Both the position numbers and the translations under genes were made by a program. Below, one piece after another: positions 8,187 through 17,294 of a DNA stretch of 64,000 nucleotides. The notes under the pieces were generated by a model. That model searched no databases, had not been told where the DNA came from, and was given only the letters and a program-made list of their open reading frames with translations. The stretch spans positions 6,324,001-6,388,000 of the forward strand of contig NZ_JAFQ01000004.1 in assembly GCF_000526215.1 (NCBI RefSeq), written 5' to 3'. The number at the start of each line of letters is the position of its first letter. Positions within the stretch are counted from its first letter, which is position 1. The stretch comes from Nocardia sp. BMG51109 (GTDB lineage Bacteria > Actinomycetota > Actinomycetes > Mycobacteriales > Mycobacteriaceae).

Positions 8187-9194
8187 TTATCCGTTGTTAA
8201 CCCCGCTCCGGTCGCCTCGGCCGGATTCACCGCGTGCGCGCCGCCCGATCGGCGGCACCATGGCGTCCCGGCCGGGCCGGGTGCGCCCGGGCTCGGCGGC
8301 GCGCAGCTCCCGGATGGTGTCCTCGGCCAGGCGGGCGAACTCGCGCGTCGCGTTCGACAGCGGCCGGCCGCGGTGCTGGGCGAGCGCGATGGTGTCGTAG
8401 AGCGGGTCGGCGAACGGGGCGGTGTGCAGGCCCGAGGGAAACGATGCGCTGTCGACGACCGCGCTGCTCGCGATGGTGTCTCCGACCTTGTTCGCGACGA
8501 GCTTGAGCGCCGCCTCGACATGCTCGATCTCGATCTGCGGCTCGATGCGCACGCCGGCGAGCTGAGCCCGTTCGGCCAGCTGCCGCCGCGTGGGGTCCTG
8601 CCATCCGTAATGGGCGTCGTACAGAACGAGTTTCGCCTTGGCGAGCCGGGCGATCGTCATCGGTGTGCGGGTGCGTTCGGGGTCGGCGCTGATGTAGAAG
8701 ACCTCATCGCGCATCAGCGGCCGCACGGTCAGGTTCTCGTCTTCGATCGGCAGGATCACCAGTCCCGCCTCGATCTCGCCGTGCTGGATCGCGGCCGCCG
8801 TCTCGGCGGAGTTCTGGCCGACGAGGCGCACCCGCACGGCGGGGTAGCGGGAATGAAAGGTCTGAACCAGGTTCGACAGCAGGTAGTAGTCAGCATTGCG
8901 GGGCACCCCGAATGTCGCGGTTCCGCCGCCGAGGGAACCCAGTGACTGCACCGCCTGGGTGCCGCTGTCGGCGGCGTGGATCGCCTGTTGCGCATACGGC
9001 AACAGCTCCCGGCCCGCGGCGGTGAGCGACAGCCGGCGCGCACTGCGGATGAACAGTGGCGCACCCAGCTCGTCCTCGAGCCGGCGCACAAGTTCCGAGA
9101 TCGAGGCCTGCGCGACAACCAGCTCCTCGGCAGCGGCGGTGAACGAGCCGAGCCGTTCGGCCTCGACGAACGCGCGCAGTTGGTTCAGTGTCAC
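8187..9194 (-). CDS. LysR-family transcriptional regulator
   Basis: 335 residues from a GTG start with an AGGAGAG upstream. The N-terminal winged helix-turn-helix (LNQLRAFVEAERLGSFTAAAEEL, QASISELVRRLEDELGAPLF) is followed by the periplasmic-binding-like effector domain (about residues 90-300, including TFGVPRNADYYLLSNLVQTF). It lies between the HisD paralogue, in the same direction, and the divergent transporter-amidase pair. That is the usual layout for a LysR protein controlling a small catabolic island and itself. The C-terminal 30 residues are Arg-rich and poorly conserved in appearance. Confidence 0.9.
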   Translation of the reverse strand: MTLNQLRAFVEAERLGSFTAAAEELVVAQASISELVRRLEDELGAPLFIRSARRLSLTAAGRELLPYAQQAIHAADSGTQAVQSLGSLGGGTATFGVPRNADYYLLSNLVQTFHSRYPAVRVRLVGQNSAETAAAIQHGEIEAGLVILPIEDENLTVRPLMRDEVFYISADPERTRTPMTIARLAKAKLVLYDAHYGWQDPTRRQLAERAQLAGVRIEPQIEIEHVEAALKLVANKVGDTIASSAVVDSASFPSGLHTAPFADPLYDTIALAQHRGRPLSNATREFARLAEDTIRELRAAEPGRTRPGRDAMVPPIGRRARGESGRGDRSGVNNG

Positions 9195-9486
9195 GGTCTC
9201 CGCTCTCCTGTCGTGCGCCGCTCTCCTGTCGTGCCGGCGCCGGCGGTTAATGCCCGGTTACGATTCGGGGCCGGTCGGAGACCGATACCACGTCCGGTAC
9301 GAGGCACTATAGGTCGATCCTGCGGATTATCAAGGGAAGTGCCGGGTTGGCCTGTGGTGTGCGGCAGCCTATGTTGACCACCACCGGGTAGCTCATCCTG
9401 CGCCTTCGCGCCGCAGTCACAGCCTCCAGCCCGGCTCACACACCCGGACGGCACCTCGGGCCCTTCACGATCAGGAAGTACCGCAC

Positions 9487-10827
9487 ATGACCGCCTCAGC
9501 GCCACCCGCGAGCAGGAAGTCCAGCATCGCCGGAGCCATCGGCAACTTCATCGAATGGTTCGACTACGGCATCTACGGCTTCATGGCCGTGACGATCGCC
9601 GAGGTGTTCTTCGACGACAGCAATCCGACGGCGGCGCTGCTGGCCACGTTCGGTGTCTTCGCGCTGCCGGTGATCACCCGCCCGCTGGGCGGCATCGTCT
9701 TCGCCCGATACGGCGATCGGATCGGGCGAAAGAAGACGCTGGCACTGGTGCTTATCCTGATGTCGCTGTCGACCGCCTCGATCGGCATGATCCCCAGCTA
9801 CGCCTCGATCGGGGTGCTGGCGCCGATCCTGCTCGTCGTGGCCCGGATCGTGCAGGGCTTCTCCGCCGGTGGTGAATACGCGGGCGGCGCCGCGCTGATC
9901 GCCGAGTCCGCGCCGCCGCCGCGCCGCGCATTCCTGGTGAGCTGGATGCCGTCGAGCACCGGGTTCGGCCTGCTGGCCGGGTCACTGTTCTCCTTCGCGG
10001 TCGCGCATGCGGTGACCCCCGATCAGCTCACGCAGTGGGGCTGGCGGATCGGATTCCTGCTCGCCCTGCCGCTCGGACTGATCGGGCTCTACATCCGGCT
10101 GCGGCTCGAGGAGACCCAGGCGTTCCGGCAGCTCGTCGCCGACGACGAGGTGGCCTCCTCGCCGCTGCGCGAAACCCTCCGCACCCAGGGTGCGAACGTG
10201 CTGCGCGTCGCGGGTATCGCGCTCGGCCAGACCGTCTGCTACTACGTCGTTCTGGTCTACACCCCGACCTTCCTGCGCACCGAACTCGGCTACAGCCCCG
10301 ACGATTCGCTGATCACCACCTCGATCGCGATCGTCACCTACGCCGTCGCGATCCCGATCGCGGGCGGTATCTCCGACCGCATCGGCCGCAAGCCCCTGAT
10401 GTACGTGGGCGCCATTGCCATGCTGGTACTGGTCTTCCCGGCCTTCCTGCTCCTGCCGTCCGGCACGCTGGCGGTCATCGGTGTGCTCCAGGCGGCACTC
10501 GGCGGCCTGGCCCTGGGCTGCTACACCGGGCCGCTGGTGTGCACCTGGGTCGAACTGTTCCCGACGCGGGTGCGGTATTCCGGAGTCTCACTGGGATTCA
10601 ACCTCTCGGTGATCGCGTCGGTCTCCTCACCGTTCATCCTGACCTGGCTGATCGACGTCGCCGGCAGCGACCTGATGCCCGCCTGGTACATCTTCGCCGC
10701 CGTCGCGGTCTCGCTGGCCACCTTGTTCACCGTCCCCGAGACCGCGCCCCGCAAAACGGCGACCGATGCCTTCGCCGCACCCGCTACCGGCGCCGAATCC
10801 GAACTCCGGCCGGGAGCCTACGCATGA
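9487..10827 (+). CDS. MFS transporter, metabolite:H+ symporter (MHS) type
   Basis: 446 residues with 12 predicted membrane segments. The N-terminus IGNFIEWFDYGIYGFMA and the loop 2-3 signature RYGDRIGRKKTL are typical of the MHS family (shikimate, citrate, proline/betaine symporters), as is VQGFSAGGEYAGGAALIAE. A second DRIGRKPLMY motif occurs in the symmetry-related loop of the C-terminal half. The substrate is unknown, but the partner amidase suggests an amide or organic acid. The ATG lies about 10 bp after an AGGAAG. The gene overlaps the amidase start by ATGA and diverges from the LysR gene across a 292-bp region in which I see no convincing operator. Confidence 0.9.
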   Translation: MTASAPPASRKSSIAGAIGNFIEWFDYGIYGFMAVTIAEVFFDDSNPTAALLATFGVFALPVITRPLGGIVFARYGDRIGRKKTLALVLILMSLSTASIGMIPSYASIGVLAPILLVVARIVQGFSAGGEYAGGAALIAESAPPPRRAFLVSWMPSSTGFGLLAGSLFSFAVAHAVTPDQLTQWGWRIGFLLALPLGLIGLYIRLRLEETQAFRQLVADDEVASSPLRETLRTQGANVLRVAGIALGQTVCYYVVLVYTPTFLRTELGYSPDDSLITTSIAIVTYAVAIPIAGGISDRIGRKPLMYVGAIAMLVLVFPAFLLLPSGTLAVIGVLQAALGGLALGCYTGPLVCTWVELFPTRVRYSGVSLGFNLSVIASVSSPFILTWLIDVAGSDLMPAWYIFAAVAVSLATLFTVPETAPRKTATDAFAAPATGAESELRPGAYA

Positions 10828-12242
10828 CCGCCACCGAACCGACCCCGACGCCTCCGGCCGGCCGGGACTCGGAGTTGACCTGGCAGACCTCCGACGAACT
10901 CCGGCGGCTGTACGCGCGCCGGGAAGTGTCGCCGGTCGAGGTGGCCGAAGCCCACCTGTCCCGGATCGAACGGTTGGACCCACAGGTCAATGCCTTCGTG
11001 ACCGTCACCGCGGAACGGGCTCTCGCCGACGCCCGCGCGGCCGAACGGGTATGGCTGTCGTCGGAGGCCGCCGCCGTCCCGCCGATGACGGGAATTCCCT
11101 TCGCGCTCAAGGACCTCGTCCCCACCGCCGGTATCCGGACGACGAAGGGTTCCGACCGGTTCCGCGACTGGATACCGGAGCACAATTCGCCGCTGGCGCA
11201 ACGGCTGCTGGACTCCGGCGGCATCATGCTCGGCAAGACCACGACCTCCGAAGTGGGGTGGAAGGCGGCCTCCGGCAATCGCGTCAACGGACCGGTCCGC
11301 AATCCGTGCTCTCCCGAGCACACCGCCGGGGGCTCGAGCGGTGGCGCCGCGGCGGCGGTCGCCGCCGGGTTCGCCACTGTCACGCAGGGCGGCGACGGGG
11401 CCGGCTCGGTCCGCATCCCGGCCGCGTTCTGCGGTGTCGTCGGGATGAAACCCAGCACGGGGGTGATCCCGTACTTCCCACCGACGCCGCTGGGTTCCAT
11501 GGTCGCCAACGGCACACTCGCACGGACCGTCGCCGACGCCGCCCTGCTCCTCGACACCCTCAGTGGCCCCGACTACCGCGACCCCACCTCGCTGCCGGTC
11601 GTCGCGGGCGGATACCGCGCCGCCTGCGACCGTGCACCGCGGCCGCTGCGGATCGCCTACCTGCCGTCGCCCGGCGGTCGCATGCCCGAACGCGACATCG
11701 GCGACGCGGTCGCCGCCGCCGTGCGCCGGATGCGGCACGCCGGGCACCGTGTCGAGACCCTCGACGACACCCCCGCGGACCGTTTCGACCTGCTCCACGT
11801 GATCTGGACGACCGGATTCGCCTCCCTGTTCCCTGGCGGCGGGGACGATCTCGACCCGGGCCTGGCCGCGGTGATCCGCGACGCCGACCGGTTCACCGGA
11901 GCCGACCTGGCCGCCGCGCACCTCGCCCGCCAGCACTACAAGGCCGCCATGAGCGAGTTCCTCGCCCCGTACGACCTGGCCGTCACCGCGACGACCGCGG
12001 TTGCGGCGTTCGGCGCCGACGCCGACCATCCGCGCACCGTCGCGGGCGTGGCGGCGAACTATCTCGATTGGGCATGGCCCACTTACGCTTTCAACCTGAC
12101 CGAACACCCGGCGATCTCGCTGCCGTGTGCCACCACCGGCTCGGGCCTTCCCATCGGCATCCAGCTCGTCGGGCACCACCACCGCGATCATGACCTGCTC
12201 GCTGCCGCATCGGCGTTGGCGGAGGTCGTTCGGGTGGAGTGA
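10824..12242 (+). CDS. Amidase (amidase-signature family)
   Basis: 472 residues, with the start overlapping the transporter stop (ATGA). The Ser-cisSer-Lys catalytic triad of the family is recognisable. The Lys is in FALKDLVP, the cis-Ser in TAGGSSGGAAAAVAAG, and the nucleophilic Ser in GGDGAGSVRIPAAFCG, where DGAGS replaces the commoner DGGGS. The C-terminal NLTEHPAISLPCATT and GLPIGIQLVGHHHRDHDLL are also standard. It hydrolyses a carboxamide to acid and ammonia; the substrate is not predictable. Co-transcription with the MHS symporter suggests uptake and hydrolysis of the same compound, possibly followed by the HisD-like dehydrogenase. Confidence 0.92.
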   Translation: MTATEPTPTPPAGRDSELTWQTSDELRRLYARREVSPVEVAEAHLSRIERLDPQVNAFVTVTAERALADARAAERVWLSSEAAAVPPMTGIPFALKDLVPTAGIRTTKGSDRFRDWIPEHNSPLAQRLLDSGGIMLGKTTTSEVGWKAASGNRVNGPVRNPCSPEHTAGGSSGGAAAAVAAGFATVTQGGDGAGSVRIPAAFCGVVGMKPSTGVIPYFPPTPLGSMVANGTLARTVADAALLLDTLSGPDYRDPTSLPVVAGGYRAACDRAPRPLRIAYLPSPGGRMPERDIGDAVAAAVRRMRHAGHRVETLDDTPADRFDLLHVIWTTGFASLFPGGGDDLDPGLAAVIRDADRFTGADLAAAHLARQHYKAAMSEFLAPYDLAVTATTAVAAFGADADHPRTVAGVAANYLDWAWPTYAFNLTEHPAISLPCATTGSGLPIGIQLVGHHHRDHDLLAAASALAEVVRVE

Positions 12243-12452
12243 GCGGCAGAAGGGGTGCGGCGATCCGCCCGTAGCGGGCGAGCCGTGGGGCATGTCGCCG
12301 CGGCTGGCACTCCGTAGCGTTTCGGTTGGGGGACAAGGGATACGCCGGTTCGACAGCGGCCAGAGATCACCGCGACGGCCCGCGCTGTGGCGCGAACCGG
12401 GCGGGGCGGGCGTACCCTGTGCACCGAAGGCGTACTCGAGAAGGGGGCGTTC

Positions 12453-12830
12453 ATGCCGTTTCCGCGGGCGCTGGCGAAGTTCAACCGGCGGGTCACCAAC
12501 CGCGTCGCGAATCCGGTCGCCGGCCGGGTTCCCGGGATGGGGATCATCGTGCACACGGGCCGCAGTTCGGGCCGCGTCTACCGGACGCCGATCACGTTGT
12601 TCTCGCAGGACGGCGTCTATCGGGTGGCGCTCACCTACGGCCGCGACGTGGACTGGCTGAAGAACATCCTCGCCGCCGGTGAGTTCCAGGTGGAAACCGG
12701 CGGCCACACGGTGACCGTGCGGGATCCGGTCGTCCGGCACGACGCAGGGGCGAGCTGGGCCCCGCCCGGATTCCGGCAGGCGTTCGGCGCGTTCGGTGTC
12801 GAGTTCTACCTCGAGGGCCACCCCGCCTGA
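12453..12830 (+). CDS. Nitroreductase / deazaflavin (F420)-dependent oxidoreductase, DDN family
   Basis: 125 residues from the ATG that follows AAGGGGG; a longer frame upstream is untranslated leader with a TACCCT box at 12414. The protein matches the small split beta-barrel DDN/FDOR-A fold: FNRRVTNRVANPVAGRVPGMGIIVHTGRSSGRVYRTPI, read in pieces, with the cofactor-contact RSSGRxYRTPI motif. It continues with VALTYGRDVDWLKNILAAGEF and the C-terminal half of the barrel. Members use reduced F420 or bind flavins, and many reduce quinones or nitroaromatics. It is a single gene, convergent with the TAP-like hydrolase 11 bp downstream. Confidence 0.87.
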   Translation: MPFPRALAKFNRRVTNRVANPVAGRVPGMGIIVHTGRSSGRVYRTPITLFSQDGVYRVALTYGRDVDWLKNILAAGEFQVETGGHTVTVRDPVVRHDAGASWAPPGFRQAFGAFGVEFYLEGHPA

Positions 12831-12841
12831 ACCGCGCGCCG

Positions 12842-14341
12842 CTATTCGCTCGCCCGATCGGCGCGGCAGGCGATGTCCGTGGCCGGCAGGGTCCCGGTGG
12901 CGTAGTAGCCGTTGATGGTGTCGTTGACGCAGCTGCTCAGGTCGGGCCGGAAGGTCATGTGGATGCGGACGTCCTGCAGCGTCGCGAGCCGGGAGGCGGG
13001 CATGGCCCGGTGCAGGGCCAGACCGTGCGAGTAGGGCGTGCGGGGATCGCCGGTCGACTGCACGATCAGCGCGGGCACCGAATTGTGCACGGCCGTGGCG
13101 GGTTCCGCCGGACGCGGCCAGAACGCGCACGGCTGAATATTGTTCGCCATCGCCCCGAACACCGGCTGGGCCGGCCGCGCCGCCTCGATGTTGCCCCAAT
13201 ACCAGGCCGGGTCGGCCGGCGCGGGTGCGTCGCCGCACGCGATGTAGGCCAGTTCCGAATTCTCCTCGTCGCGCAGGGATTCCAGCACGGCCTGCAGCCG
13301 CGGGCCGTGCGCGGTCGTCGGCGGACCGCCGGCGGCGTCGGCGATTTCGCGCACCGTATCGGCGAGCCCCTCGTTCGACCGGACGTTGTTGAGCAGGTTG
13401 TGCAGGACGAACGGCAGCCAGTGGTCGTCGATGCGGAAGCCGTCGATGACGATCGGCTCCCGGGCCGCGGTCCGGAGCAGTTCCTCGATCGCCGCGCGAA
13501 CGTCCTGCGGCGTGGCGCCGAGGTGGTAGGTCGCGTCCCGGGCGGCCGCCCAGCCCGCCCAGTCGTCCAGCGCGGCCTCGTCCGCCGGGCCCCAATCCTG
13601 GACCAGGCCTTCCCAATACCGTCCGGGGTCGATGGCGCTGTCGAACACCATGCGGTCGCTGTGGTCCGGGAACATCTGCGTGTAGACGGCACCGAGATAG
13701 GTGCCGTAGGAGACACCGAAATAGCTGATGGACGGCTCGCCGAGCGCGGCCCGGACGACGTCCATGTCCCGGGCGGTGTTGCGGGTGGTGACCTGCCGCG
13801 CGGCGGCCGGATCCCGGCCGACGCAGTCGGTGGCCATGGTCGCCGCCTGCCCGACGTCGTGGAGGAAGCCGGACAGCGCGAGGCCCGCACCGTGCACCAT
13901 CTCGCCGGCGGGCCAGCCGCACGGCCGCGCGCCCTCCGACCGGCCGACGCCGCGCGGGTCCATCCCGATCAGGTCGTACTGCGCCCGCACCGCCGGGCCG
14001 AGCACGTCGCCGAGCAGCCCGAGGCTGTCGCGTCCGGCCGCGCCCGGGCCGCCGGGATTGGACAGCAGCACACCCCGCCGCTGCGCCGGATCGGTGGCCG
14101 GGACCCGCGAGATGGCCACGGTGAGGGTGCGCCCCAACGGATCCGAATAGTCGAGCGGAACCCGGACGGACGCGCATTCGGTGCCTGCGGTGACCGTCTC
14201 GTCACAGGCCCGCCACGCCGGACGCTGATGGTAGAACCAGTCCGGGCGGTCGAGATCCGGTCCGAACCCGGCGCCGGGGAGCGACACCAGGCCCGCCAGT
14301 ACCGCCACACCCACCACCCACCGAATCAGGTTCGCCAACAA
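12842..14341 (-). CDS. Secreted alpha/beta hydrolase of the TAP-like (tripeptidyl aminopeptidase) family
   Basis: 499 residues from a TTG start with GAGAGGCGAGG upstream. The first 25 residues form a hydrophobic signal sequence. The mature part begins with WRACDETVTAGTECASVRVPLDYSDP, typical of SlpD/SlpE/TAP exported peptidases. The oxyanion region is LLSNPGGPGAAG, the nucleophile elbow is FGVSYGTYLG, and the C-terminal domain supplies Asp (IVQSTGDPRTPY) and His (DVRIHMTF, in place of the usual GHG). Cys residues near both ends could form disulphides. A role in extracellular peptide cleavage is likely. Confidence 0.87.
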   Translation of the reverse strand: MLANLIRWVVGVAVLAGLVSLPGAGFGPDLDRPDWFYHQRPAWRACDETVTAGTECASVRVPLDYSDPLGRTLTVAISRVPATDPAQRRGVLLSNPGGPGAAGRDSLGLLGDVLGPAVRAQYDLIGMDPRGVGRSEGARPCGWPAGEMVHGAGLALSGFLHDVGQAATMATDCVGRDPAAARQVTTRNTARDMDVVRAALGEPSISYFGVSYGTYLGAVYTQMFPDHSDRMVFDSAIDPGRYWEGLVQDWGPADEAALDDWAGWAAARDATYHLGATPQDVRAAIEELLRTAAREPIVIDGFRIDDHWLPFVLHNLLNNVRSNEGLADTVREIADAAGGPPTTAHGPRLQAVLESLRDEENSELAYIACGDAPAPADPAWYWGNIEAARPAQPVFGAMANNIQPCAFWPRPAEPATAVHNSVPALIVQSTGDPRTPYSHGLALHRAMPASRLATLQDVRIHMTFRPDLSSCVNDTINGYYATGTLPATDIACRADRASE

Positions 14342-14781
14342 CCGTCCTCGCCTCTCACCCGTCCTCTCGCCGCCACGCTAGTCGGTGGCCGACCGTAACG
14401 CGGATGCGGGACCGGTGCGCGCCGGGCGGCCGGGGAGATGCGCACCCGGTTCGACCACGTGCAGCCGGTGGGAGCGGTGGACACCCGGCTGGGCTTCCCG
14501 GAAACACGCAGGACGTCACGATCCGGGTCTCCTCGGGGCAGCGTGCCCCTGGTCACGGGTGTGGCCGGAGTGGATGCACCTGCGATCGATCCGAGCGCGT
14601 CCGGTCCGTCGAGTAGGCGCGGGATGCATGCCGTCATCGGATTCGGCAGCGCCACGACCACCGTCGGCCCGCGCCGCCCGACGAGGGCGGCGCCCGGCCC
14701 GCCGCCGTCGTGGGCGGGGCCGGGCAAGGTCGATACGCCGTGCGGGGCCGGGAGCTTGCCCGCGGCCCCGGCGGCTCGCCG
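14342..14781. other. Intergenic stretch without a recognisable gene
   Basis: Neither strand gives a protein with recognisable motifs. The long frames through this GC-rich DNA read as low-complexity Arg/Pro/Gly sequence. No clear operator or terminator was seen. Confidence 0.5.
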
Positions 14782-14907
14782 TCAGCCGAGGGCCGTCGTG
14801 GTGATCCGTGCGGAACCGAACCAGCGGGTGAGTGCCTCGCGCAACCCGTCGTCGCCGGATTCGCCGGTGGCCCAGGCGATATATACGGTGGTGGATGTTT
14901 CGGACAT
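14782..14907 (-). CDS. Candidate 41-residue protein downstream of the TetR gene
   Basis: ATG to TGA encodes MSETSTTVYIAWATGESGDD followed by GLREALTRWFGSARITTTALG. It lies 49 bp after the TetR stop on the same strand. Composition is protein-like (balanced, one amphipathic helix GLREALTRWFG), but the ribosome site is weak (GGGGG 14 bp upstream) and I recognise no family. It may be a real small ORF or chance. Confidence 0.3.
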   Translation of the reverse strand: MSETSTTVYIAWATGESGDDGLREALTRWFGSARITTTALG

Positions 14908-14956
14908 GGCGCGGGAAGCCCCCAATCGGTATGGAACTGTGTGGCTGTCGGAACGG

Positions 14957-15571
14957 TCAGCGACCGGGCTCCGGCAGCCCTGCGGCGAGAGCCGAAAATG
15001 TCTGGCGCAGCACCGTTGTGATGGATTCCGGTGGGTCGGATCGGACGTAGATCTCGGTCGCCACGTAGTAGGCGGAGACGATGGTGCCCGCCATCAGGCG
15101 GGGATACAGATCGCGGTCCGGGTCGGTGTGGCTGCGCGCGGCGACCGCCGCGGCGAGGCCGTCGTAGGTGGCGCGGGTGATCGCGCCCCGGGTCTCCGGG
15201 GCCTCGACCAGCTTGCGGACCTCGACCAGTTGTTCCCGGCTGGGCCGGAAGCCGGTGGCGCCCTCGGCCTCGAACGGCTCCAGCGCGGCCGCCGTCACCG
15301 CGTCCCACATCGGCTCCCCGGCGGGGCGGGCGGCCAGCAGTGCGGTGGTGCGGTGGATCCGCTCGATCTGCCGCCAGGCCAGGGCCTCGTACTTGTTGGC
15401 GAAGTAGTTGGCGAAGGTCCGCACCGAGACGCCGGCCCGGGCGGCGATGTCCTCGCGGACGACCTCGTCGAGCCCGCGCTCGAAGGTGAGCTCGAGCGCG
15501 GCGTCGCTGAGGGCGCGGCGGGTGTCGAGCTTCTTGCGTTCGCGGAGGCCGAGGTCGGCGTCGTCGGGCAT
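14957..15571 (-). CDS. TetR-family transcriptional regulator
   Basis: 204 residues; ATG start with AGGA seven bases upstream. The N-terminal DNA-binding domain is standard: LDTRRALSDAALELTFERGLDEVVREDIAARAGVSVRTFANYFANKYEAL, read in pieces, with the helix-turn-helix IAARAGVSVRTFANYF at about residues 42-57. The remaining 140 residues form the ligand-binding helical domain, and its ligand is unknown. Two 16-17-bp palindromes lie 20-70 bp upstream, indicating autoregulation. Its regulon could include a gene outside the immediate neighbourhood. Confidence 0.92.
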   Translation of the reverse strand: MPDDADLGLRERKKLDTRRALSDAALELTFERGLDEVVREDIAARAGVSVRTFANYFANKYEALAWRQIERIHRTTALLAARPAGEPMWDAVTAAALEPFEAEGATGFRPSREQLVEVRKLVEAPETRGAITRATYDGLAAAVAARSHTDPDRDLYPRLMAGTIVSAYYVATEIYVRSDPPESITTVLRQTFSALAAGLPEPGR

Positions 15572-15590
15572 GTACCCATCCTGGCAGAAA

Positions 15591-15641
15591 AATGCCTACT
15601 AGGCAAGATTGCCAACAAGGAAAAATTGCCTGAAGGGCATT
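15591..15641. promoter_or_regulatory. Twin palindromic operators of the TetR regulator
   Basis: Site 1 at 15591-15606 is AATGCCTACTAGGCAA, with the perfect dyad TGCCTA-C-TAGGCA. Site 2 at 15625-15641 is ATTGCCTGAAGGGCATT, with matching outer arms TGCC/GGCA. The two sites have the common form AwTGCCTnnnnGGCAwT, and their centres are about 34-35 bp apart, about three helical turns. They occupy the promoter region of the TetR gene. Confidence 0.75.
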
Positions 15642-15918
15642 GTAGCTACCGGCGTATGTCGGTGCGCGTGGCGTCGGCCGATCCCGCGCGTCTGCCCGCT
15701 GAGGACGAACGTTTGTGGTGCACAACGCTATTCACGCCACTTCACCCGCAAGACGGAGGAATATCCGCGCAGCACCGGCCTCGCCGACGCCGGCATATTT
15801 ATTGCCGGTTCAAGAGGCTGCCGGCCGTTGCGCACGATCTGCGGCCGTACAAGTACACCGTGAAGAACACTGCCTGGGAATTCGGTACTTCGACGGGTGG
15901 CGCCGGCGGGGACCTGCC
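15642..15918. other. Intergenic stretch, no gene recognised
   Basis: It lies between the TetR promoter and the 3' end of the acyltransferase operon. Plus-strand frames exist but have no recognisable motif and no ribosome site. A gene transcribed rightwards from the TetR operators would have to start here, and none is convincing. Confidence 0.45.
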
Positions 15919-17292
15919 TCAGGGCCGGGCGGCGGCGTGCACCAGATCACCCAGGACGTCGAGGAATTCGCCGACAACGTTCCGGGCGACCGCGGTGCCG
16001 GGGAATCGGGTGCGCAGCGCGAGCCCGTCGTCGGTGCGGGTGAACCACAGCTGCACATCGTCGACGGGTGTCGCGCGGCTGATCTGAATCGCGTTGCGCG
16101 GCAACGGCAGTACGGTATCGCCACGGCTCCCGCCGGGTAGTTGCCGGTAGTCGGCGTAGGACACGCTGAACAGGCCGTGCCGCGCGCCGCGCAGCTGCCC
16201 CTGCGCGGCGTCGAGAACCCGGGTGGCGGGCACGCGGGCCAGCCGCCGCCCGGCCCGCACCGCCGCGGCCGCCCCGGGCACCGCGGCGGCGAGATCGCCC
16301 TCGACCGGAATGCGGGCCGGCGCGTTGGCCACCAGCCAGCCGAAGGTGTTGTGGTTGCGTGGTTCTCGGCGGATGTGCACCGGGAACACCAGGTCCGTGT
16401 GATCGCGCCCGCCGAGCTTGGCGACGGCCTGCGCGACGGCCGCGAGCAGCACGGGGAAGGTGGAATGTCCCGCCGCCCGCGCGGCACGATGCAGCACCGC
16501 GATCCCGCCCGCTCCCAGCAGGGTGCGCACGTCGGCGGCCGGCGGGGCCAGGGTGCCGTCGGGTACGCCGAGATCGATCGGGAAGTGCGGCAGGTCGTTT
16601 CCGGTCGTGCGCAGGAAGTCCCGCCAGGCGGGTACGAGTGGATCGGTGATCGCCGCGGGCACGGCCGCCTCGCGGGTGCAGTAGGACAGGAAGCTGCCCG
16701 CCTCGGGGAGTTCCCCGGCCGCCTCGGCGACCGTGCCGGAGCCGTCCTCGCGGGCCGTGCGGTACAGCCGATCGAGTTCGGTGACCGCGAGCGCGATCGA
16801 CCAGGCGTCGCATACCGCGTGATCGAATCCGCAGATCACGGTGGAGTTCTCGGCGCGGCTGACGGCCCCGAGGAAATAGGGCGGAAAGCTGAACGGCTCG
16901 CAGGCCGCATCGAGCCGGGCGCCGAGCAACTCGCGCAGCGCGTGATCGGTCGCGGCAAGCACCGGGGGCCGGGCGGTGATTCGGAGGTCGCTGTCGGACA
17001 CCAGGTTCAGGATCGGCGACCCGCCCGGGCCCGGTGCGGAGAACGAGCAGTGCAGCGCGTCGTGGCGGGGCAGCCACGCGCCGAAGGCGGCCTGCAACGC
17101 CGCCTCGTCGATCGGGCCGGGTACGTCGAAGGCGGCGGCGAGCCAGGTGGTGGGGCGGCCGCCGGCCAGGTGGATGCACTGGTTCGCGGTCGGTGGAATC
17201 GGGCCGGGCGCCGGGCCCGGCTCGGCGCCGACCGACCACTCCAGCAGGATGCCCGGCGGCAACGCGAGCTGGTCGAGAAACAGCAGGTGCAT
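15919..17292 (-). CDS. PapA-like condensation-superfamily acyltransferase (third of three)
   Basis: 457 residues from an ATG 2 bp after the stop of the preceding paralogue. It shares the N-terminal signature of the trio (LDQLALPPGILLEWSV) seen in mycobacterial PapA proteins. The acyltransferase active-site motif HxxxD(G) is GFDHAVCDAWS at about residue 150: the His and Asp are kept but the Gly is Ala. The second half includes VFPVHIRREPRNHNTFGWLVANAPARIPV, read in pieces, and VSYADYRQLPG, corresponding to the C-terminal lobe of a condensation domain. Family members esterify or amidate lipid or polyketide acceptors using CoA or carrier-bound acyl groups. The substrate is unknown. Confidence 0.8.
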   Translation of the reverse strand: MHLLFLDQLALPPGILLEWSVGAEPGPAPGPIPPTANQCIHLAGGRPTTWLAAAFDVPGPIDEAALQAAFGAWLPRHDALHCSFSAPGPGGSPILNLVSDSDLRITARPPVLAATDHALRELLGARLDAACEPFSFPPYFLGAVSRAENSTVICGFDHAVCDAWSIALAVTELDRLYRTAREDGSGTVAEAAGELPEAGSFLSYCTREAAVPAAITDPLVPAWRDFLRTTGNDLPHFPIDLGVPDGTLAPPAADVRTLLGAGGIAVLHRAARAAGHSTFPVLLAAVAQAVAKLGGRDHTDLVFPVHIRREPRNHNTFGWLVANAPARIPVEGDLAAAVPGAAAAVRAGRRLARVPATRVLDAAQGQLRGARHGLFSVSYADYRQLPGGSRGDTVLPLPRNAIQISRATPVDDVQLWFTRTDDGLALRTRFPGTAVARNVVGEFLDVLGDLVHAAARP

Positions 17293-17294
17293 GG

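Noticed and set aside
9195..9486. LysR T-N11-A operator between the LysR and transporter genes
   Set aside because: Short dyads such as ATCC-TGC-GGAT at 9317 exist but are too weak and too frequent in this GC content to report as a site.
10818..14177. Open minus-strand frame of more than 1100 codons
   Set aside because: Antisense to the amidase and deazaflavin genes and out of frame with the hydrolase. No family motif; a product of GC-rich third-position bias.
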